DNA of 49,277 bases, taken from assembly GCA_031292015.1 (NCBI GenBank), contig JARLHY010000155.1, positions 1-49,277 on the forward strand, written 5' to 3'. Source of the DNA: Negativicutes bacterium. GTDB lineage: Bacteria; Bacillota_C; Negativicutes; Sporomusales_B; JARLHX01. The translations under genes and the position numbers were made by a program. This document shows, piece after piece, positions 15,948-22,727 of the stretch. Position 1 is the stretch's first letter. Every line of letters begins with the position of its first letter. Under the pieces are notes generated by a model. The model ran no database searches, was not told the origin of the DNA, and saw nothing but the letters and a program-made list of their open reading frames with translations.

Positions 15948-16195
15948 TAGACGGAACCGGGAGGGGAATTCCTCCGCTACGGACGATATCCTACGCCGTT
16001 TCACATGGCCGCCACGCCATCCTTGGCGCGGCCAGTACTAGGCCATCCTTGGCCGTCGCCGGCAGCATAGCTGCCGACGGCTGGGGACATTAGTGAAACT
16101 AAGACTCGGGGTGAATTTTCCCGAGTCTTTAGTTTTTACTTATCCATGACTATGGGCGAGTCCCGCTGCGGAAAACTCCTCCCGGTTCCTGTCTA
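15948..16195. repeat. MITE-like element with imperfect terminal inverted repeats
   Basis: The left end TAGAC then GGAACCGGGAGG (from 15948) matches the inverse of the right end (GGTTCC...GTCTA at 16184-16195), with one inserted base. The match continues imperfectly for about 30 bases (AATTCCTCCGC against GCGGAAAACTC). Inside are hairpins at 16007-16033, 16041-16054, 16052-16081 and a terminator at 16096-16138. There is no ORF. The structure is that of a small non-autonomous mobile element or a genome-specific repeat. Confidence 0.5.
16096..16138 (+). terminator. Intrinsic terminator inside the repeat element
   Basis: ACTAAGACTCGGG and CCCGAGTCTTTAGT form a 13-bp stem around a nine-base loop, followed by TTTTT. 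Confidence 0.8.
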
Positions 16196-16298
16196 ACAGC
16201 TCAAAATAGGTTTAGTTGAACTCAAGGCCAGCAAAGGTGTCCGGCGGCGTAGAGGACAAGCAGATACACGACGCTTCAGCGGCGTTGTAGTTGCTTGG

Positions 16299-16432
16299 TT
16301 AGGCGCTGTTGGCGTAGTCGGCAAGCTCGCCGCACGCGCGGTCAAGGATGACCGAGCGAGGAGCCCCTGCGCATGCACGCGCATGGGCGACGGTGCTCGC
16401 GGGGCGCAACCGCAAGCCATACAGCGCCTTAA
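16299..16432. repeat. Palindrome-rich repeat block
   Basis: TTAGGCGCTGT (16299-16309) pairs with ACAGCGCCTTAA (16421-16432). It encloses CGGTCAAGGATGACCG (16339-16354) and a GCGCATGC/GCGCATGG cluster. GGTCAAGGATGACC shares its AAGGAT centre, inverted, with the two hairpins of the preceding element. There is no ORF. Confidence 0.45.
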
Positions 16433-16700
16433 TCCGGAACTGGCGTCGACCGGCACTTTTGCGGTGAAAGGAGGGAAAAGCCTGAATGAGAGGGAAAGGC
16501 ATCGTTGATAACGGCTGGGGATAAGATTAAAAAAAGATTTTTTCTCGCGTTATTGTACCGCCAAGTCAGCGAGCTGAACATGGTTTGTACAACAAATACA
16601 CACACTTCTATACCGTTTGGTTCACATTGCTGACCTCTCCGCAGCAGCCGCAAGTCCGCGCCTTCGATAACCCTGTCAGTCGCAGGCTGTTGCTGTTACT
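16433..16700. other. Upstream region of the second AbrB-type gene
   Basis: There is no convincing gene. A GGAGGG near 16470 precedes only a 12-codon ORF. TTGTACAA at about 16582-16589 is a short palindrome. The stretch just upstream of the RpoN promoter should hold any activator site, but none was recognised. Confidence 0.5.
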
Positions 16701-16717
16701 TGGCATGACTTTTGCAT
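16701..16717 (+). promoter_or_regulatory. Sigma-54 (-24/-12) promoter of the AbrB-type gene
   Basis: TGGCAT, GACTT, TTGCAT with correct spacing. The expected start is near 16727, about 93 bases before the GTG. A TATAAT at 16738-16743 lacks a good -35. Confidence 0.8.
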
Positions 16718-16819
16718 ACAAATATAGACAAACTCCGTATAATCGCAAAAGCAAACAAAACATCCAAGTGGTCGGCAAGGACCAGTGGCGATACCGGCAA
16801 ACGGAAGGAGGTGTGAAAG

Positions 16820-17056
16820 GTGAGATCAACTGGAATTGTACGCAGAATTGACCAGATCGGCAGAGTGGTATTGCCTGTTGGGCTTCGGCATACCCTTGAG
16901 ATCAAAGACAATGACGGGCTGGAAATATTCACTGATAAAGACCGCATTGTTCTGCGCAAATACAAGCCGACATGCCTGTTCTGCGGCACGAGCGACGATA
17001 TGAAAGAATTTAAGGGAAAAAACGTCTGCAAAAAATGTCTGTCCATCATAAAATAA
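16820..17056 (+). CDS. AbrB-type regulator with zinc ribbon, sigma-54 controlled
   Basis: 78 residues, a paralogue of the protein at 11755-11997. The AbrB DNA-binding domain covers about 1-48 (STGIVRRIDQIGRVVLPVGL) and a zinc ribbon follows (CLFCG near residue 52, CKKC near 71). AGGAG nine bases before the GTG at 16820 sets the start. As an AbrB-type protein it should bind A/T-rich promoter DNA as a dimer or tetramer. Its gene has its own RpoN promoter, unusual for this family, and it may regulate the surrounding island. Targets are inferred only. Confidence 0.85.
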   Translation: MRSTGIVRRIDQIGRVVLPVGLRHTLEIKDNDGLEIFTDKDRIVLRKYKPTCLFCGTSDDMKEFKGKNVCKKCLSIIK

Positions 17057-17066
17057 AAAGCAATCT

Positions 17067-17099
17067 GGGTTCAAGGCTTGCACTGAAGATGATTAGTGC
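17067..17099 (+). promoter_or_regulatory. Weak sigma-54-like promoter with TTAGTGC element
   Basis: GGGTTC at 17067-17072 and TTGCAC at 17078-17083 give GG-N10-GC spacing, though the -24 box is poor. GATTAGTGC follows at 17091-17099, the same arrangement as at the stronger promoter at 17680. It would serve the membrane protein gene at 17169. Confidence 0.4.
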
Positions 17100-17168
17100 T
17101 TCATTGTCGGCCTCTGCCCGGCCGGGCGGGTCGCGACGACTCGCAAAGAGCAAAGAGGTGATAGCCGG

Positions 17169-17552
17169 ATGAAACAGTTAGTACTAGGGGGATTTTTGCT
17201 CTTCGCCGCAATTGGTATTTGGATTTTTTCAAGGAACTCGGCTGAAAAAAATGACCCGTCCCGAACCGGCATCCTGGCTGGCCTGACAGTCGCGCTGTTT
17301 TCGGTGGGGGCGTTTAACATTGGTGGCTGGTTGATTGCTGCGACCATCAGTCTTTCGCTGAATACGGACAGCGAAATATTCGTCCGGTGGCTCTTGGCAG
17401 TGCCGCTGATCCTGACGTTCGTCATTATGCTGGACCCTCGGCGGGCCGTGTCGCCAGGAGCGGTGCAGCGCAAAACGGAGAACCCCAAAAGAGAAGTGCT
17501 CCCGCCCGGACTGCGCTATTACAGGCAATTGCGACAGACTCGGAGTCCGTGA
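17169..17552 (+). CDS. Small membrane protein of unknown function
   Basis: 127 residues, not recognised. Three hydrophobic helices (about 3-19, 35-60 and 73-92) are followed by a basic, proline-rich cytoplasmic-type tail (KTENPKREVLPPGLRYYRQL). AAAGAGGTGA lies before the ATG. It follows the AbrB-type gene by 112 bases and has a weak sigma-54-like sequence in that gap. It may belong to the same envelope-directed set as the other island genes, but there is no homology to support a role. Confidence 0.6.
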   Translation: MKQLVLGGFLLFAAIGIWIFSRNSAEKNDPSRTGILAGLTVALFSVGAFNIGGWLIAATISLSLNTDSEIFVRWLLAVPLILTFVIMLDPRRAVSPGAVQRKTENPKREVLPPGLRYYRQLRQTRSP

Positions 17553-17679
17553 GCCGGCTTGTCTTCCGAAGCTTTTGAATACGTTACCGCTTCACACGCA
17601 TTGGACCGATTGGTGAACCAAAACGGACAATGCGTTGTTTCTTTATCGGCCGTGCCCCGCCATATAAGGGATCGCGGCT

Positions 17680-17696
17680 TGGCATATATCTTGCAC
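17680..17696 (+). promoter_or_regulatory. Sigma-54 (-24/-12) promoter of the tiny secreted ORF
   Basis: TGGCAT, ATATC, TTGCAC with correct spacing. The expected start is near 17706, inside the palindrome listed next; the leader is about 100 bases. Confidence 0.8.
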
Positions 17697-17709
17697 TAAT
17701 AATTAGTGC
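17693..17709. promoter_or_regulatory. Perfect 17-bp palindrome over the -12 box and start site
   Basis: GCACTAAT-A-ATTAGTGC. A protein bound here would block RpoN open-complex formation. The half-site ATTAGTGC recurs at 17092-17099 and 17979-17986. Confidence 0.65.
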
Positions 17710-17806
17710 CTGAACTCTTTCGGTCTTAGTCAGAGGAATAGCCCAGTATATTGTGGAGACTGGCTGACAGGTAAAAGCGGTTTCTAAACGAGAGGAAGGT
17801 AATTCC

Positions 17807-17983
17807 ATGAAACTGAAAGCTGCTTTTGCGCTCACTTTACTGCTTGTTGCCGCGTTATTGATCGCGACCACCGCCACAGGCGCAACCTAACCGGACTACA
17901 CCGCCAAAATCGTAAAACCAACTGTATGGGCAGCTATCAAGTCAAAGATACCTGGCAATCTGTTGGTGGTTATCGTAAATTAG
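17807..17983 (+). pseudogene. Tiny secreted-protein ORF interrupted by an in-frame TAA
   Basis: The ATG at 17807, with AGGAAGG at the right distance, opens a signal-peptide-like ORF of 27 codons (MKLKAAFALTLLLVAALL, then IATTATGAT) that stops at TAA 17888-17890. The same frame then runs on for 30 more codons (PDYTAKIVKPTVWAAIKSKI to the TAG at 17981-17983) in a plausible mature peptide. Either a nonsense mutation has split a 57-residue secreted peptide gene, or only the short hydrophobic peptide is made. It has its own sigma-54 promoter and operator-like palindrome, so control was elaborate for so small a product. Not recognised as any known family. Confidence 0.55.
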
Positions 17984-17998
17984 TGCTCCTCCGATCAA

Positions 17999-18019
17999 GG
18001 CGGACTAATACAGTCCGCC
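17999..18019. other. Perfect hairpin ahead of the REC-GGDEF-HD-GYP gene
   Basis: GGCGGACT, loop AATAC, AGTCCGCC: an 8-bp stem without a T-run. It may be an operator or a weak terminator separating the island from the next gene. Confidence 0.5.
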
Positions 18020-18083
18020 GATTGTATGATCGGCGCCGGGAAATCGGGTGGTTGGCCGACTGCGGCTGAAGAGGAGGGATCCC

Positions 18084-20315
18084 ATGGTCTGGGAGAAGGA
18101 CGGCAAGGAGAACTCGGCGTCCGAGCAGATTTTTTGCCGGGCCCGGATCTTGTGCCTGGACGATGATAAAGGCCTTGGCCGCCTGCTGCAAAAAAGGCTC
18201 CAGCGCATGGCCTGCGCAGTAGATGTCGCTTTTGACGGGGAAGAGGGTTTGCGGCTATTCGCCAAAGGCAGCTACGATGTTGTTATCACCGATTATCACA
18301 TGCCGCTCGTCGACGGCCTGGAAGTTCTCCGACGGCTCAAAGACAGTGTCCCTGTTATCGTCCTTACCGGCGAAGGCGACGCTAAAGTCGCAGTGGAAGC
18401 CATGAAACTGGGCGCAGCCGACTATGTCACCAAAGATATTAACGGTGAATACATCGAGTTTTTACCCTCAGTCATCGACCGGGTATTGGAACGGCAACAG
18501 CTTATCAGCGACAGAAAGCAGGCGCTGGCCGAACTACAGGCGAGCGAAGCGCGTTATAAGGCGGTAATTGACGATCAGACCGAAGTGATTTGCCGGTTTG
18601 TCCCTGGTGGCAAATTGACCTTCGGCAACCTGGCCTTCTGCCGATACTTCGGGATTAAACCGGCCGACATTATTTTTCAGAACATGGTCAAAATACTTTC
18701 CCGAAAAACCTACCAAAATATGAAGTCGGTTTTGAAAGCGCTCACCCCTGAAAAACCTGTGGTGATGGGAACAGATTGCGTGAAGATGTTTGACGGCAAA
18801 GAGCATTGGCTGCAATGGACAGGCCGCGCCATATTCGACAGTCATCGGAAACTGCGGGAATATCAGATGGTGGGACGCGATATCACCGAACTAAAATCCA
18901 TCGAAGAAGCCCTGCGGGAAAGTGAAGAAAAAAACAGCGCTCTCCTGAGCGCAATACCTGATACCATTCTGCGGATCGACCGGCAGGGAATATGCGTCGA
19001 CCTGCGGACGAAAAACGAGCCGGTGCTTAACTTGTCGCCCGACTCTATCGGCAAAAACATTACCGCCTTTTTGCCCCCGGACGTCGCAGTCCTGCTGCGT
19101 GGCCATCTGGGCAGGCTATATAAGGAAGGAACCGGTCAGATCTTTCAGTTCAAAATCCGTCAGGGGGATAAAGTCAGCCACCAGGAGGCAAGACTTCTGT
19201 TGGCCGGCAGCGATGAAGCGCTGGTCATACTCCGCGATGTCACCGAACGTACGGAACTGGAACAGCAGCTGCAATACCTGAGCATCCACGACAGCCTGAC
19301 CGGACTTTACAATCGGGCCTATTTCGAAGAAGAGATGCGTCGCCTGGAAAGCAGCAGGTATGATCCTGTCGGTATCGTCATCTGTGATGTCGACGGACTG
19401 AAAATAATCAACGACAATCTGGGGCACGGCCGGGGCGATCAGCTGCTCAAGGCTGCCAGCAGCGTCATTCTTCAGGCTTTTCGTGACAGTGACGCCGTTG
19501 CCCGCATCGGCGGCGATGAGTTTGCTGTATTGCTGCCCAACGCTTCCCGGCCGATGCTGGAAGGAGCCTGCCGGCGGCTGCGCAGAATAGTAGCCTGCTA
19601 CAACGCGGACAAACCCGAAATCTACCTTAGTATTTCCGTGGGAGCCGCGGTGCGCAGCGACGAGACCCAACCCCTGGGGGAAGTTTTTCAGCAGGCCGAC
19701 GAAGCCATGTATGGCGACAAACTGCTCCGAAGCAAGCCGGTGCGTAGCGCGATCGCCCAGAGTCTGCGTGAATATCTCGAACGCAGGACAATCTACAGCA
19801 AGGAACATTCCGATCGCGTCAAAGCTTTGATGCGCGCTTTTGCCGACTCGCTGCGCTTTGGTCAGGAGAGATACCCTGATCTCGAGCTCTTCTCCGAATA
19901 TCACGATATCGGCAAGGTAGCTCTGCCGGAAAATATCTTGGCAAACAACGGAATCATCGACAGCGAGCAATATATATTGATCAAGCGTCACTGCGAGGTC
20001 GGCTACAGGATCGCCATGGCCACTCCTGAGCTCACTCACATTGCCGACTGGATACTCAAACACCATGAGTGGTGGTCTGGTTCAGGTTATCCGCTCGGGA
20101 TAAAGGGGAGCGCAATTCCACTGGAATCCCGGATGATGGCTATTGCCGACGCTTTCGAAAGCATGACCGGCGGCCGCAATTTCCGGGCGCCCAAATCACA
20201 GGAGGCAGCCTTGGCGGAACTCCGGCTCTGCTCCGGAACACAGTTCGATCCGGAACTGGTGGAGGTTTTTTCCACACTGATCAGCGATACAGCCGACGGC
20301 TATTTGCCGGCATGA
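18084..20315 (+). CDS. Response regulator with PAS-PAS-GGDEF-HD-GYP output
   Basis: 743 residues, cytoplasmic. The receiver domain (about 20-135) has the acidic pair in LCLDDDK, phosphoacceptor Asp in VVITDYHMP and the conserved Lys in DYVTK. Two PAS domains follow (about 155-275 and 290-400). The GGDEF domain (about 405-560) has intact RIGGDEF with an RxxD inhibitory site (RDSD). The HD-GYP domain (about 575-735) has YHDIGK, HHEWW and GSGYP. Both c-di-GMP synthesis and hydrolysis therefore look possible, switched by phosphorylation and PAS ligands. GAGGAGGG fixes the ATG at 18084. The single-domain regulator follows, and the cognate kinase is not adjacent. Confidence 0.9.
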   Translation: MVWEKDGKENSASEQIFCRARILCLDDDKGLGRLLQKRLQRMACAVDVAFDGEEGLRLFAKGSYDVVITDYHMPLVDGLEVLRRLKDSVPVIVLTGEGDAKVAVEAMKLGAADYVTKDINGEYIEFLPSVIDRVLERQQLISDRKQALAELQASEARYKAVIDDQTEVICRFVPGGKLTFGNLAFCRYFGIKPADIIFQNMVKILSRKTYQNMKSVLKALTPEKPVVMGTDCVKMFDGKEHWLQWTGRAIFDSHRKLREYQMVGRDITELKSIEEALRESEEKNSALLSAIPDTILRIDRQGICVDLRTKNEPVLNLSPDSIGKNITAFLPPDVAVLLRGHLGRLYKEGTGQIFQFKIRQGDKVSHQEARLLLAGSDEALVILRDVTERTELEQQLQYLSIHDSLTGLYNRAYFEEEMRRLESSRYDPVGIVICDVDGLKIINDNLGHGRGDQLLKAASSVILQAFRDSDAVARIGGDEFAVLLPNASRPMLEGACRRLRRIVACYNADKPEIYLSISVGAAVRSDETQPLGEVFQQADEAMYGDKLLRSKPVRSAIAQSLREYLERRTIYSKEHSDRVKALMRAFADSLRFGQERYPDLELFSEYHDIGKVALPENILANNGIIDSEQYILIKRHCEVGYRIAMATPELTHIADWILKHHEWWSGSGYPLGIKGSAIPLESRMMAIADAFESMTGGRNFRAPKSQEAALAELRLCSGTQFDPELVEVFSTLISDTADGYLPA

Positions 20316-20376
20316 TCGCTCATAGGTTAAGACAGGTGCGAGGTCTTGAAATCTCACGGCGAAGGAGTGGCGAGAA

Positions 20377-20793
20377 ATGGAACCGATTAAAATATTGCTT
20401 GTAGAAGACGACCCCGGGCATGCCCGGTTGATAGAAAGAAACCTTCGCCGTGGCGGAATTACCAACGAAATCGTTCCTGTTGACAATGGCCAGGGCGCCA
20501 TTGACTACCTCGAAGGGGCGTGCACGTATGGCGATCACAAAAATCTCATTGTTCTTCTCGATCTCAACCTGCCGGTTATCGACGGCTATCAAGTGTTGCA
20601 AAGAATCAAGTCCAATCCCCGGATGAAAAAGCTGCCTGTCATCATATTGACCACCACCGACGTTCCCTTGGAAGTTGAGCGATGTTACGAATTGGGCTGC
20701 AACATTTTTGTTACCAAGCCTGTTCGCTATGATGATTTCTGCAGTGCGGTCCATAATCTGGGGCTGCTGATATCGACGGCCACAATCCCATGA
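20377..20793 (+). CDS. Single-domain response regulator (Rcp1-like)
   Basis: 138 residues, a receiver domain only. ILLVEDDPGHARLIERNL opens the fold, the phosphoacceptor Asp lies in VLLDLNLP, and TKPVRYDDF closes it with the conserved Lys. The extended loop with the EGACTYGDHKN segment and the LPVIILTTTD strand are typical of Rcp1-type regulators paired with phytochrome- or PAS-type kinases. There is no DNA-binding output, so it acts by protein contact or as a phosphate relay. AAGGAG precedes the ATG. It lies 61 bases after the GGDEF/HD-GYP protein, probably in the same operon. Confidence 0.88.
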   Translation: MEPIKILLVEDDPGHARLIERNLRRGGITNEIVPVDNGQGAIDYLEGACTYGDHKNLIVLLDLNLPVIDGYQVLQRIKSNPRMKKLPVIILTTTDVPLEVERCYELGCNIFVTKPVRYDDFCSAVHNLGLLISTATIP

Positions 20794-20862
20794 CCTGTGA
20801 ATAAACCGGCAAACCGCTCGGTGACGACCGTCTTCAGGCCGTTTGCGATGTCTCCGGATGCA

Positions 20863-20931
20863 CGACAGCCCTGCGAACCCAACTGCTACGCGTAGTATAT
20901 GTACGCTTGCCATGGGTTTGCGGGGCTGTCG
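20863..20931. other. Long hairpin with 18-bp stem and inner hairpin
   Basis: Arms at 20863-20880 and 20914-20931 pair over 18 positions with two G-U wobbles. Inside, GCGTA and TACGC form a second hairpin. There is no T-run. It may be a transcript-end structure, a small RNA or a palindromic repeat; it is not recognised. Confidence 0.5.
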
Positions 20932-20956
20932 CTGCAGAGAGGGCTTATCCACAAAC

Positions 20957-20984
20957 TGAAAAACCCCTCCAGAGAGAAGGGGGC
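20957..20984 (-). terminator. Intrinsic terminator of the 64-residue gene
   Basis: Minus strand: CCCCCT and AGGGG arms around a nine-base loop, followed by TTTTT. It ends the transcript of the gene at 21027-21221. Confidence 0.75.
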
Positions 20985-21026
20985 TTTATCCTGCGTCAAG
21001 CTGTCGTTGGTTCAGCAGGCAGCATT

Positions 21027-21221
21027 TCATTCTTTGAAATCGGAAAATCCATAAGGATTGAGTGTGACAGTAGTACCGATGCAGTTATCGTTCTGATCGA
21101 ATTTATAGATAATCTTCTTCACCGCGACGTCCGGCGCGATGGAATTACCTTCGATGTCGCAATATTTGACAACAGTTCTGGCAACATCGAACAAATGAGG
21201 TTGGTGTATTAACGCATTCAC
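21027..21221 (-). CDS. Small protein of unknown function
   Basis: 64 residues, not recognised. The start is a GTG with AAAGGAGG eight bases upstream, and a terminator follows the stop, so it is likely a real single gene. The sequence is mostly beta-prone with no cysteine pairs beyond one Cys in KYCDIEG and one near NDNCIG, and no membrane or signal segment. It lies between the response regulator and Spo0E genes, on the opposite strand. Confidence 0.65.
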   Translation of the reverse strand: MNALIHQPHLFDVARTVVKYCDIEGNSIAPDVAVKKIIYKFDQNDNCIGTTVTLNPYGFSDFKE

Positions 21222-21478
21222 CGATCGATCCTCCTTTTACCACTTCGAAGTTTATAATTTCTACATTATCCACCATATTCCTGCAAATAAAGACAGAAAA
21301 ATAAAACAAATACAAAAATTAACATGTAATTAAGAAAAAGCCTGAAAGTAAATAAAAAAATAGTTGAATATTTTCCAATCTATAGATAAAATGGTAATGG
21401 CTGGATGCGGCGAAGGGATATTTTAGAACTTACTTGTACTGAACAGTAAAAGGTTTTTGTTTCGGAAAAGGAGGCATA

Positions 21479-21658
21479 ATGGTAAAGGGGTTTAAGATAC
21501 TGCAACTTACAGGAAACATGGACTCGTTGCGGGAAAAATTGCAAAAACTGGTGAAGACAAAAGGATTGGTGGATGAGGAAGTACTGACACTGAGCCGGGA
21601 GCTGGACGAGCAGATTGTCTATTACCTCAGGGTGCTGAAAAACTCGAGCCGCCTGTAA
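21479..21658 (+). CDS. Spo0E-like aspartyl-phosphate phosphatase
   Basis: 59 residues, the usual size of the family. Two helices are joined by a short turn, and the second begins with LSRELDEQIVYYL, matching the Spo0E signature S-x-E-L-D-x-x-I-x-x-Y. Family members bind Spo0A~P and remove its phosphate, delaying sporulation. AAAAGGAGG lies seven bases before the ATG. A long A/T-rich region upstream (21240-21470) should carry its promoter. With the two sporulation-type kinases in this window it gives both arms of a Spo0A phosphorylation balance. Confidence 0.85.
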   Translation: MVKGFKILQLTGNMDSLREKLQKLVKTKGLVDEEVLTLSRELDEQIVYYLRVLKNSSRL

Positions 21659-21823
21659 CCACAACCGGGCTATCAGCCATTTTTTTTTGGCCAATCTTCC
21701 CTGCCGTCGGTCACATCTCGGAATAAAACAGGAGTTGTGCCCAGCGACAGCAAACTAATAGATAAGGGTGCAATCGGATACCCGACCCGGCGGCGATAGA
21801 CGCCGGCAGACGGAGGATTGGTA

Positions 21824-22579
21824 ATGAGAAGGATCAATAAATGGTACATGCTGCTCGGAGTGGCGCTGCTCACCACATCGGTCGGGCTGTATAGCGTTCA
21901 CTATCTTATTTTCCGGGACGCTCAGCATCTCCTGAGTTTTTTGCTTGAAGCCGTTGCGTTCGTTCCCCTACAGGTTCTCCTCATAACCTTCATCATTGAA
22001 GAGCTGCTCAACGAGCGGGAAAAAAGATCTACCATAAGCAGGCTGAATATGGTTGTAGGGGCCTTTTTCAACGAAATTGGCATCGCCCTGCTCGCCAAAC
22101 TTCCGGCCTTTGACGAAAATCCTCAGCGCGTGGCGCCTCACCTGCTGGTGAACGGGCAATGGGATGACAAGCAGTTTTTGAGCGCCCGTCGATTAATCAG
22201 CCGCCACGATTTTAGGATAAACAGCCAAAAAGGCGATCTGAATGATCTGAAAACTTTCCTTGGCCATCGCAAGACCTTCCTCCTCCGGCTCCTGGAGAAT
22301 CCGACTCTGACCGAATACGAATCCTTCACTGAAATGTTGTTGGCGGTGTTTCATCTGAGTGATGAATTGTCGCGGCGGGAAAAGACCTCCGATCTGCCTG
22401 CCGACGACTATCACCACCTTTCCATCGACACCGGTCGGGCTTACCGGGCATTGATCTTTGAATGGCTGCGCTTTATGAATCATCTGAAGCACGATTATCC
22501 TTATCTTTTTTCCCTGGCGGTAAGAACCAACCCCTTCGATCCCGAAGCCTCGGTGATCGTCAAAACTTCATCGAAGTAA
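21824..22579 (+). CDS. Membrane protein of unknown function
   Basis: 251 residues. Two hydrophobic helices lie near the N terminus (about 8-27 and 36-60). The rest is a soluble, helix-rich domain (about 65-251) rich in charged residues, with LNEREKRSTISRLNMVVGAF just after the membrane. Similar proteins of unknown role occur in Firmicutes and Deltaproteobacteria as far as I recall. GGAGG at 21812-21816 supports the ATG at 21824. A terminator follows the stop. No function is assigned. Confidence 0.65.
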   Translation: MRRINKWYMLLGVALLTTSVGLYSVHYLIFRDAQHLLSFLLEAVAFVPLQVLLITFIIEELLNEREKRSTISRLNMVVGAFFNEIGIALLAKLPAFDENPQRVAPHLLVNGQWDDKQFLSARRLISRHDFRINSQKGDLNDLKTFLGHRKTFLLRLLENPTLTEYESFTEMLLAVFHLSDELSRREKTSDLPADDYHHLSIDTGRAYRALIFEWLRFMNHLKHDYPYLFSLAVRTNPFDPEASVIVKTSSK

Positions 22580-22587
22580 CCATAAGA

Positions 22588-22613
22588 GGCAATCCATGGA
22601 GGATTGCTTCTTT
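22588..22613 (+). terminator. Intrinsic terminator
   Basis: GCAATCC, loop ATGGA, GGATTGC, then TTCTTT. Confidence 0.7.
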
Positions 22614-22727
22614 GACTATGCCACCCGGCTGACAGCGTACACCGGCAGGAAAAGTCCCGCTTGCCCCGAAATACTTCATAATTGAACCTTTTTCGACACT
22701 CTCAAATAAACCGGCAGGAAGGTAGCT

